The notes under the pieces were generated by a model, which was not told where the DNA came from, made no database searches, and was given only the letters and a program-made list of their open reading frames with translations. A program made the translations under genes and the position numbers. Positions 1 to 5,717 of a stretch of DNA of 9,930 nucleotides are shown piece by piece (position 1 is the first letter of the stretch; the number at the start of each line of letters is the position of its first letter). The DNA is from Victivallales bacterium (GTDB taxonomy: Bacteria > Verrucomicrobiota > Lentisphaeria > Oligosphaerales > Oligosphaeraceae), in contig JAFZZD010000646.1 in the NCBI GenBank assembly GCA_017615955.1, positions 1-9,930 of the forward strand, in the 5' to 3' direction.

Positions 1-21
1 CCTGCGGCGAAAAAATCCAAC

Positions 22-39
22 TTGATTTTGCAAATTCAA
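22..39. promoter_or_regulatory. 18-bp near-perfect palindrome, possible operator
   Basis: TTGATTTTGCAAATTCAA reads almost the same on both strands: only the 5th and 14th bases break the symmetry. It is centred on TGCA and lies in AT-rich non-coding DNA between the end of the kinase gene and the left edge of the window. Even-length dyads of this size are typical of LacI/GntR-type operators, but no regulator gene is in view and the gene it might control lies outside the window. It could also be a chance AT-rich dyad. Confidence 0.25.
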
Positions 40-86
40 GTATGTTGTAGATTTTTATAGGAAAGTTTATAGACTATTTTGAACAT

Positions 87-133
87 ACTATAAGAATGCG
101 CCCAGATTTGTCCTCATTGCGCATCCTTATAGT
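87..133 (-). terminator. 15-bp stem-loop downstream of the minus-strand operon
   Basis: Arms 87-101 (ACTATAAGAATGCGC) and 119-133 (GCGCATCCTTATAGT) pair over 15 positions around a 17-base loop. The single mismatch (A95/C125) becomes a U-G wobble when the minus strand is transcribed, so the RNA stem is complete only in the operon's direction of transcription. It begins 18 bases after the kinase stop codon. No U tract follows the stem, so it is not a canonical intrinsic terminator. It may be a 3'-end stability hairpin or part of a Rho-dependent end. Confidence 0.45.
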
Positions 134-151
134 GGCAATCAAGCCTATAAT

Positions 152-1231
152 TTATCTCTTTACGCGTGCGTTGCCAGACCAGATGCTCCAGACCTGGTCT
201 TCATCGGCAGGCTGCGCATAGTCCGTAAGATGCGTAGTGGCGAGTGCGCCTGTCGCCCAGCCGAACTGTGTCCACTTCTCAACTTCCCAGCCGCGGAGAA
301 TTGCATAGAGGAAGCCGCCCACAAAGCCGTCGCCGCCGCCGATACGGTCCAGCACACCGATTTCCCTTGGTTCCACAACCTGCCACACGCCGTCCACGTA
401 AGTGATTGCGCCCCACAGGTGGGTATTGGCATTGACAACCTGGCGCAGCGTCGTCGCAAACGCGGTAACCTGGGGATATGCCTCCTTTACGCGGAGCACC
501 ATTTCCTTGAAGTTGTCGATCTTGCTGGCGATGTCCTTGCCGCCCGCTTCAGGTCCCTTGATGCCCAGGCACAACTGGAAGTCTTCCTCGTTTCCGATGA
601 GGATGTCCGCTATGGAGGCGATTTCAGAGAAGATGTCGTGGAGTTCCTGTTCCCTGCCCTTCCAGAACGAGGCGCGGAAGTTCAGGTCGAAGGAGATTTT
701 CGTGCCGTACTTCTTCGCAGCGCGTGCCAGTTCCAAGCAGAAGCGGCTTGTCTCTGGTGACAATGCGCCCACCAGGCCAGACAGATGCACAATCTGCACG
801 CCTTCCTGACCGAAAATCTTATCCAAATCAAAGTACTTAACATCCAGCAGGCGGCCAACTTCGCCAGCGCGGTCATTCTGCACACGAGGTCCACGGCTAC
901 CGTAGCCGCTGTCCGCCAGGTTGAACTGATGGCGGTATCCCCATGGGCCGCCCTGCTCTATCTCTGGGCCTTCATAGTCCATGTGGCGACCTGCCAGGTT
1001 GTCCTTGATCATGCGTGCGACAGGGCTGCCCTTGACGAAGGCTGTCAATACCTTCACTGGCAATCCCAGGAAGGAGGAAATGCTTGCCACGTTGGTTTCA
1101 GCACTGGTAACCTGCATCTTGAAGGTGTCGCTGCAATGGAATGGCTGTCCATCCGCAGGTGTAAGCCTGATGCCCATGCTGGTGGGAACCAGCAATGCGT
1201 ATTTTGCGTTCTTCTTAAGTTCAATTGACAT
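152..1231 (-). CDS. PfkB-family sugar kinase, 2-dehydro-3-deoxygluconokinase-like
   Basis: A 359-residue cytoplasmic ribokinase-fold enzyme expected to phosphorylate a sugar or sugar acid with ATP. The PfkB C-terminal signature is DRIGGGDGF (295-303): G298-G300 form the anion hole and D301 is the expected catalytic base, with DRIGGGD in place of the usual DTxGAGD. The segment FDLNFRASFW (181-190) and GNEEDF (213-218) resemble the DLNYR and GNEED motifs of KDG kinases. Length is slightly above the usual 300-345. The ATG at 1229-1231 has GGAG eight bases upstream, which supports the start. It is the last gene of the operon, separated from the isomerase by a repeat-filled gap. Family membership is firm. 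The substrate is not: KDG, 5-keto-deoxygluconate or another ketose acid are all possible. Confidence 0.85.
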   Translation of the reverse strand: MSIELKKNAKYALLVPTSMGIRLTPADGQPFHCSDTFKMQVTSAETNVASISSFLGLPVKVLTAFVKGSPVARMIKDNLAGRHMDYEGPEIEQGGPWGYRHQFNLADSGYGSRGPRVQNDRAGEVGRLLDVKYFDLDKIFGQEGVQIVHLSGLVGALSPETSRFCLELARAAKKYGTKISFDLNFRASFWKGREQELHDIFSEIASIADILIGNEEDFQLCLGIKGPEAGGKDIASKIDNFKEMVLRVKEAYPQVTAFATTLRQVVNANTHLWGAITYVDGVWQVVEPREIGVLDRIGGGDGFVGGFLYAILRGWEVEKWTQFGWATGALATTHLTDYAQPADEDQVWSIWSGNARVKR

Positions 1232-1258
1232 TTTTCATTCTCCGTTGTTATTTTTATT

Positions 1259-1344
1259 CGACGGCGGGGACGCCGTCGCTACTACCTTCCGACGGCGGGA
1301 CGCCGTCGTTACTACCTGTCCGACGGCGGGACGCCGTCGCTACT
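1259..1344. repeat. Three tandem 31-bp GC-rich palindromic repeats
   Basis: The core CGACGGCGGGACGCCGTCG starts at 1259, 1290 and 1321, an exact 31-base period. Each core is a perfect 8-bp inverted repeat (CGACGGCG/CGCCGTCG) around GGA; the first copy has a four-base loop, GGGA. Cores are followed by (C/T)TACTACC in copies 1 and 2 and CTACT in copy 3. When copy 1 gains a base in the loop, its spacer is one base shorter, so the period is kept. The array fills most of the gap between the isomerase and kinase genes, where each unit would form a strong RNA hairpin. It resembles REP/MITE-like dispersed intergenic elements; whether it occurs elsewhere in the genome cannot be seen here. Confidence 0.85.
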
Positions 1345-1347
1345 CAA

Positions 1348-2169
1348 TTATGGCCTAAGTCCCAGTTTCTTGCAGTATTCAAAGGACATCTTCATGGAAT
1401 CGAAGATGGCACGGCCCGGGAATGGGCTGTCCTGCTCGATTGAGAAGACGCGCACCTTGGTTTCGCGGCAAGCCTTCACAATCTCCTCCCAGTCCAGGTT
1501 GCCATAACCGATTTCGCAGAGCGTAGGCACTGCATCCCAGAAGCCATTCTGTCCTGCCCTGATTGTGAAGTCCTTGAAGTGTATCACATCAATGCGTCCC
1601 TTCAGTTTGCGAATCCAAGTCGCGGGACTGGCGCCGCCGCGTGCCACCCACTGCACGTCCATTTCGGAATAGAGATATTTGGGGTCTGAATTCTCGAACA
1701 GGACCTGGAACAAGGTCTTGTCCTGCCCATAGCGGTTGAATTCAAAGTGGTGGTTGTGATAGCCCAGTTTGACGCCTGTCTTTGCCAGAATCTGGCCAGC
1801 CTTGCTCATTTCCTCGCCCAAGCGCTTCATGCCTTCGTGGGAAACATACACCGCAGGTGCGCTGCCAAGCGCGGTATATCCGCACTTGAGGATGGCCATC
1901 TTTTCCGCCAGTTTCTCGGTGTCCTTCAGAATCATGTCCGCAGATTCATGTGTGGCGCAGCATTCCATGCCCTGGTCATCCAGGCACTTCCTGATTACCG
2001 CTGGCTCCAGAGGCACTGCGGAAATCTGCACTGAACGATATCCGATGCCGCGCAGCATTTCCAGCGTCTTTGCAAGGCCTGCTTCGTCCTTGCAGTATTC
2101 ACGCACATTGTACAGCGTGACCGCGATTTCGGGCGACTGCACGTTTTTCTTTGCTACTGTCTTTTTCAT
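1348..2169 (-). CDS. Sugar phosphate isomerase/epimerase, xylose isomerase-like TIM barrel
   Basis: A 273-residue protein of the AP-endonuclease-2/xylose-isomerase-like fold, which in bacteria covers sugar isomerases, epimerases and inosose dehydratases (IolE). Visible landmarks in order: GYHNHHFEF (136-144), YSEMDVQWV (167-175), HFKD (197-200) and SIEQD (243-247). By family analogy E143, D171, H197 and E245 would bind the divalent metal. There is no signal peptide, so it should act in the cytoplasm. AAGGAG lies four bases before the ATG at 2167-2169. The start is only 15 bases after the frameshift-corrected permease end, so translation is probably coupled to it. Fold and family are well supported. 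The substrate is unknown; the neighbouring kinase suggests the product is a ketose or keto-acid that is then phosphorylated. Confidence 0.85.
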   Translation of the reverse strand: MKKTVAKKNVQSPEIAVTLYNVREYCKDEAGLAKTLEMLRGIGYRSVQISAVPLEPAVIRKCLDDQGMECCATHESADMILKDTEKLAEKMAILKCGYTALGSAPAVYVSHEGMKRLGEEMSKAGQILAKTGVKLGYHNHHFEFNRYGQDKTLFQVLFENSDPKYLYSEMDVQWVARGGASPATWIRKLKGRIDVIHFKDFTIRAGQNGFWDAVPTLCEIGYGNLDWEEIVKACRETKVRVFSIEQDSPFPGRAIFDSMKMSFEYCKKLGLRP

Positions 2170-2184
2170 TTTTCTCCTTGTTTT

Positions 2185-2282
2185 TTACAAAACCACGTAT
2201 TTAGCCAGGAACAAAATCGTCAGGATATACATCAATGGGCTGATATTCTTGCGACGCTCCGAGAAGAAATTCAGCACCGTCC
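2185..2282 (-). pseudogene. Out-of-frame C-terminal tail of the NCS2 permease
   Basis: Beyond a one-base shift near 2283, the minus strand continues the permease in another frame and stops at TAA (2185-2187). The shifted frame encodes a segment containing NISPLMYIL and a hydrophobic end (TILFLAKYVVL), matching the conserved last helix region of NCS2/AzgA permeases, whereas the annotated frame ends abruptly with GRC. About 32 residues are restored, giving a protein of about 475. A missing T (A on the plus strand) between 2282 and 2283 would read ISWTVLN across the junction, which fits the family. It is either a genuine one-base deletion or a sequencing/assembly error. Confidence 0.8.
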
Positions 2283-3611
2283 GGAAATGACGCCCAGGCA
2301 AATGCCCTCTGAAATGCTGTATGCGAAGGGCATTGCCAGGATTGCGATGTATGCGGGAATTGAGTTCAGGTAGTCGTCAAAGTCGATTTTCACCACGCAT
2401 GTCATCATATAGAAGCCGACGATGATCAGAGCAGGTGCCGTGGCGAAGGCAGGGATTGCCAGGAAAATCGGAGCAAAGAGTATGGACAGCAGGAACAGGA
2501 GGCCAGTGACAACCGAGGCAAAGCCAGTGCGCCCGCCAGCGGCAACGCCAGAGGCGGATTCCACAAAGGTGGTGACAGTGGAAGTTCCGAACACCGCGCC
2601 CAGCATGGTGGCCAGTGAATCGGAAAGCAGAGCGCCCTTGATGCGCGGCAGCTTGCCATTTTCATCCAGCATTCCTGCCTTGGTGGAGACGCCGATCAAT
2701 GTGCCCAGCGTGTCAAATATGTCCACGAACATGAATGAAAGCATGATGACCACGAAGTTGAATGACTTGACCAGAGGCCAGCCCTTGATGACGACGGCCT
2801 CCTCGCCACTGCCCTGCGTCATGGACCACGCGTCAGACGAGAACAACGCGCAGAAGACGTTGATGAAGTTGCCCCAAGCGGAGGTGAATGTGCTGAAGTT
2901 TAGTTTAGGTATGAGGGAGTAGCATCCTGCGTCTGGCGACACCACATACAGCCCAGTCAGTTCGGCGATTATGCCAAGGATCCAGGTGATGAGAATGCCG
3001 AAGAGTATTGCGCCAGTGACTTTCTTGTACAGCATCCATGCGGTGACTGCCACTCCCACCATAGCCAGCAATGCGCAAATGCCGTGGTTGTTGATGTTGC
3101 TCTTGGTGAAGTTCTGGAAGCCCACCAATGTGGCTGGATTGTCCACGATTATGTGGGCGCCCTGCATTGCAATAAAGGCGATGAACAGGCCAATGCCCAC
3201 GCTGACTGCGGTCTTCAGCGGCAGTGGAATGCTGTTGAAGATCGCCTCTCTCACATTGGTCAGGGACAGCAGCAGAAATATTATGCCTTCAACAAAGACC
3301 GCCAGCAGCGCAAACTGCCAGGAATATCCCATGCCCAGCACCACGGTGAACGCAAAATATGCATTCAAGCCCATTCCAGGAGCCAGCGCAAATGGATAGT
3401 TGGCAAAATAGGCCATCAGCATGGTGCCGACGAATGAGGCCAGCGCCGTGGCGATGAACACGCCGTCTTTAGGCATTCCAGTGGCGGAAAGTATGCCTGG
3501 ATTCACAGCCAGGATGTACGCCATCGCCAGGAATGTGGTGACACCTGCCAATATCTCCTTCGAGGAATTGGTGTTGTTCTCTTTGAATTTGAAGTAGCTC
3601 TCCAATGACAT
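2271..3611 (-). CDS. NCS2 (AzgA-type) purine/xanthine-uracil family permease, C-terminally frameshifted
   Basis: A 446-residue inner-membrane transporter expected to import hypoxanthine, guanine or adenine with protons (AzgA branch: PbuG/PbuO, GhxP/AdeP relatives). Most of the protein consists of hydrophobic segments. Diagnostic motifs are APGMGLNAYFAF (77-88), VDIFDTLGTLIGV (296-308) and TSTVTTFVESASGVAAGGRT (343-362), covering the two substrate-binding half-helix regions. The ATG at 3609-3611 has GAGGT six bases upstream. The reading frame is cut at about residue 443 by a frameshift, so the last transmembrane region lies in another frame down to 2185. If the shift is real, the last membrane segment is lost and function is doubtful; if it is an assembly error, the protein is normal. 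The start lies 33 bases after the phosphatase stop, in an operon-like arrangement. Exact base specificity cannot be read from the sequence. Confidence 0.9.
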   Translation of the reverse strand: MSLESYFKFKENNTNSSKEILAGVTTFLAMAYILAVNPGILSATGMPKDGVFIATALASFVGTMLMAYFANYPFALAPGMGLNAYFAFTVVLGMGYSWQFALLAVFVEGIIFLLLSLTNVREAIFNSIPLPLKTAVSVGIGLFIAFIAMQGAHIIVDNPATLVGFQNFTKSNINNHGICALLAMVGVAVTAWMLYKKVTGAILFGILITWILGIIAELTGLYVVSPDAGCYSLIPKLNFSTFTSAWGNFINVFCALFSSDAWSMTQGSGEEAVVIKGWPLVKSFNFVVIMLSFMFVDIFDTLGTLIGVSTKAGMLDENGKLPRIKGALLSDSLATMLGAVFGTSTVTTFVESASGVAAGGRTGFASVVTGLLFLLSILFAPIFLAIPAFATAPALIIVGFYMMTCVVKIDFDDYLNSIPAYIAILAMPFAYSISEGICLGVISGRC

Positions 3612-3644
3612 TTCTTTACCTCATCTTTGATTGATTCCGCTAAT

Positions 3645-4511
3645 CTATTTTAGGCTAAAATTTAGAAGTTTCACCTGCACCGTATTCTGCTCCACGCCCA
3701 GTCGCCCGCAAACAATTGGGCACTTTGCCATGAAGAGGAATGCGATGGGCCTGTCCGTGCCGTCCAATGTCTCGAAGTTGCCCTGCCCTTTTGCGATAAT
3801 CAAGTCCGCATTGTGGAAAGCCGCCTGGAATTCCGCGCTGCAGTATTCCAGAATGGTGCCTGGTATGTTGCAGCCACTGTCAATCACCCTGCATTCGCCC
3901 ATGCCCGAGGCCTCAAGTTCCGCGCGTGTCATGTCATTCAGCGTAAAGCCACCCCTGACGCCGTATGTCACCTTGTCCTGGTATGGCTCCATGAAAACCC
4001 GGTCAAACACGGCCTCGCCGCAATTGTCCAGGATATACAGAATGCTCTTTGCCGCCTGGACTTTCCTTTCCAGTTGCGCCACGGCCTCCAGATCTATCTT
4101 CCGCTGGAATGCCTCCGCCATGACTTTCAAGGCTGTATCGGCCCGCAGGTCGCTGTATATGCCGAAATCCAGCACATTGCCAGACGTGGCAAGCCTGAGC
4201 CTATGTTCAAAGCTGGAGGGATTGTAGCCTGGCAGTTTCTCCAGATTGGAAGCGAGTTCCAATGCCAGACTGGTGGAAGCCTCCTTCTTTTGCGCGTACG
4301 GATCGGGATTAGGGCATTTGGCAGTCTTCTGCGCCAAATCCCAAATCTCATGCAGGTGGAATGGCGGCGGCATGCGCATGTCGCAGGTCGCCAGGCAGGC
4401 CAGGCCGCCGCGCAACACCGCCAGCTGCTCCGCCTCCTCGCCGCCCATCAACTTGGCTATGTCCAGCACATTCCTTGCAAGACAAGGCAAACAATCGGGA
4501 TAACTCTTCAT
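3645..4511 (-). CDS. DUF89/ARMT1-type metal-dependent phosphatase
   Basis: A 288-residue protein of the DUF89 (ARMT1-like) family, short prokaryotic type with an N-terminal CxxC (CLPC, residues 6-9). Other conserved blocks are GNVLDFG (111-117), ILDNCGEAVFD (160-170), VRGG (185-188), NDMT (192-195) and AKGQGNFETL (240-249). By family analogy D162, N163 and D193 coordinate the Mn/Co ion. Family members hydrolyse phosphoesters of sugars or nucleotides as metabolite damage control; from memory, the stand-alone prokaryotic subfamily was reported to prefer nucleotides, which would suit the purine permease next door. I chose ATG 4509-4511 because GAGGT sits six bases upstream; a TTG directly before it (4512-4514) would add one residue but sits too close. 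First gene of the leftward operon. Confidence 0.85.
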   Translation of the reverse strand: MKSYPDCLPCLARNVLDIAKLMGGEEAEQLAVLRGGLACLATCDMRMPPPFHLHEIWDLAQKTAKCPNPDPYAQKKEASTSLALELASNLEKLPGYNPSSFEHRLRLATSGNVLDFGIYSDLRADTALKVMAEAFQRKIDLEAVAQLERKVQAAKSILYILDNCGEAVFDRVFMEPYQDKVTYGVRGGFTLNDMTRAELEASGMGECRVIDSGCNIPGTILEYCSAEFQAAFHNADLIIAKGQGNFETLDGTDRPIAFLFMAKCPIVCGRLGVEQNTVQVKLLNFSLK

Positions 4512-4545
4512 CAAAATACCTCAAAAGCACTAATTATTCGCCTCT

Positions 4546-4573
4546 ACTTTAATTCATTTGCCTTTTTTTTCAA
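4546..4573 (-). promoter_or_regulatory. Candidate sigma70 promoter of the leftward operon
   Basis: On the minus strand TTGAAA (4568-4573) is followed after 16 bases by TAAAGT (4546-4551), five and four matches to the -35 and -10 consensus. It lies 34 bases before the phosphatase ATG, within the 139-base divergent intergenic region. The surroundings are AT-rich, so a chance match is possible. Confidence 0.35.
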
Positions 4574-4580
4574 TTGCTTC

Positions 4581-4608
4581 TTGACATATACATTTCATAC
4601 ATTACGAT
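4581..4608 (+). promoter_or_regulatory. Candidate sigma70 promoter of argC
   Basis: A perfect TTGACA (4581-4586), a 16-base spacer and TACGAT (4603-4608, four of six matches). Transcription would start around 4615, giving a leader of about 36 bases before the argC ATG. The -35 box lies back to back with the candidate promoter of the leftward operon, so the two may interfere or share regulation. No clear operator dyad is visible between them. Confidence 0.5.
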
Positions 4609-4650
4609 TAAGAGCGTTTTAATAATCAAACATCAACATCAAAGACATCC

Positions 4651-5580
4651 ATGACAAAGAAAGTTTTCATTGACGGCAAGGCAGGCACCACCGGGCTAAG
4701 GATCTATGACCGCCTCTCGCAACGCCAGGACATTCAATTGCTGACTCTTTCCGACGAGGAAAGGAAAGTCACCCAAAGGCGCCAGGACATGCTGAACTCA
4801 TGCGACATTGCGTTCCTCTGCCTGCCAGACGATGCAGCAAGGGAGGCAATCTCACTCATTGAAAACCCGGATGTCATCGTCCTGGACACATCCACCGCGC
4901 ACCGCACGCTGGATGACTGGGCATACGGCTTCCCCGAACTGTCCCCGGCCCATCTGGACAAGATACGCGCCTCAAAGCGCATTGCCGTGCCCGGCTGCCA
5001 CGCCAGCGGCTTCATCGCCACAGTCTATCCGCTGATTGCGGCTGGCGTTCTGGAGAAGGACGCACTGCTCACATGCCATTCGCTCACAGGCTACAGCGGC
5101 GGAGGCAAGAAAATGATTGCCGAATATGAAGGCGATGGCAGAGATCCGCTGCTGGACGCGCCACGGCAATACGGCATCACCCAGCAGCACAAGCACTTGA
5201 AGGAAATGGTGAAAATGTGCTCACTGGAGAATCCGCCTGTATTCTGCCCCATAGTGGCTGACTTCTACAGCGGAATGGAGGTCACAGTCCCGCTTTTCAA
5301 GCAGCAGGTCAAATGCAGCATCCAGGAAATCAAGGACCTCTATGCTGGCCTTTACCAGGGGCCAATCGTAAGCTTTGCCGACAATGCTTCGGAAAACGGC
5401 TTCCTCTCCTCGGCTGCATTCAGCGGAAAGGACAGCATGCAAGTCAGCGTCGAGGGAAACGAAGACAGGATTCTGCTGATCGCCCGCTATGACAACCTGG
5501 GCAAGGGCGCATCAGGCGCCGCCGTGGAATGCATGAACATAGCCATGGGCGTACCTGCGACAGAAAGCCTCGCACTGTAA
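4651..5580 (+). CDS. argC: N-acetyl-gamma-glutamyl-phosphate reductase, type 2
   Basis: Catalyses the NADPH-dependent reduction of N-acetyl-glutamyl phosphate to the semialdehyde, third step of arginine/ornithine synthesis, in the cytoplasm. The protein has 309 residues, the usual length of the short type-2 form. It opens with the type-2 hallmark KVFIDGKAGTTGLRI (4-18), carrying the glycine-rich dinucleotide loop. The catalytic cysteine is C116 in VPGCHASGF, with a His where most homologues have Tyr. GYSGGGKKMI (147-156) and NLGKGASGAAVECMNIAMG (282-300) complete the family pattern. The ATG fits the family N-terminus, yet no Shine-Dalgarno sequence precedes it, unlike its neighbours. No other arginine gene is adjacent, so it is probably monocistronic. 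The reading frame is intact and its TAA abuts an intergenic repeat. Confidence 0.95.
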   Translation: MTKKVFIDGKAGTTGLRIYDRLSQRQDIQLLTLSDEERKVTQRRQDMLNSCDIAFLCLPDDAAREAISLIENPDVIVLDTSTAHRTLDDWAYGFPELSPAHLDKIRASKRIAVPGCHASGFIATVYPLIAAGVLEKDALLTCHSLTGYSGGGKKMIAEYEGDGRDPLLDAPRQYGITQQHKHLKEMVKMCSLENPPVFCPIVADFYSGMEVTVPLFKQQVKCSIQEIKDLYAGLYQGPIVSFADNASENGFLSSAAFSGKDSMQVSVEGNEDRILLIARYDNLGKGASGAAVECMNIAMGVPATESLAL

Positions 5581-5632
5581 ACGCAGAGGCACTTTTTTAA
5601 CGCAGAGGCGCAGAGACGCAAAGGCGCAGAGT
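5579..5632. repeat. Purine-rich octamer repeat CGCAGAGR
   Basis: The block 5601-5632 consists of four consecutive octamers: CGCAGAGG, CGCAGAGA, CGCAAAGG and CGCAGAGT. A further CGCAGAGG sits at 5582-5589, separated by a short stretch with six T. Both blocks are preceded by TAA, and the first TAA is the argC stop codon. I recall similar AACGCAGAGGCGCAGAG elements scattered between genes in several environmental bacterial phyla, but this cannot be verified here. There is no hairpin potential, so it is not a terminator. Confidence 0.75.
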
Positions 5633-5717
5633 TTTAAAATCTATATGTTTCCCATAAGGGTGGATACTTGCAAGAACTCGCGATAGCGGCGACGGGAACT
5701 CCAAGGAGAATTGACTA
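5633..5717 (+). promoter_or_regulatory. Leader of the large secreted-protein gene
   Basis: An 85-base stretch between the octamer repeat and the start codon. AAGGAG (5703-5708) lies nine bases before the ATG at 5718 and decides the start. I see no convincing -35/-10 pair, and no terminator between argC and this gene, so read-through from argC or a promoter of another sigma type are both possible. Confidence 0.5.

Noticed and set aside
87..133. tRNA or small structured RNA gene
   Set aside because: A single long stem with one loop; no cloverleaf, no T-arm consensus and no CCA end.
230..760. 176-residue plus-strand open frame opposite the kinase
   Set aside because: Shadow of the PfkB kinase gene on the other strand; no ribosome binding site and no recognisable domain.
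1259..1344. CRISPR array
   Set aside because: The repeated cores are separated by only 11-12 bases that are themselves nearly the same, so there are no unique spacers; no cas genes are nearby.
1225..1443. Plus-strand small protein with repeated GGTPSLLP/AGTPSLLP peptides
   Set aside because: The peptide repeat is only the translated 31-base palindromic DNA repeat; no start signals support a gene.
2271..2300. Programmed ribosomal frameshift in the permease
   Set aside because: No slippery X-XXY-YYZ heptamer in the zero frame and no clear downstream stimulatory hairpin; a simple indel explains it better.
4512..4514. TTG start for the DUF89 phosphatase
   Set aside because: The adjacent ATG has better spacing (six bases) from GAGGT; TTG would leave only three.
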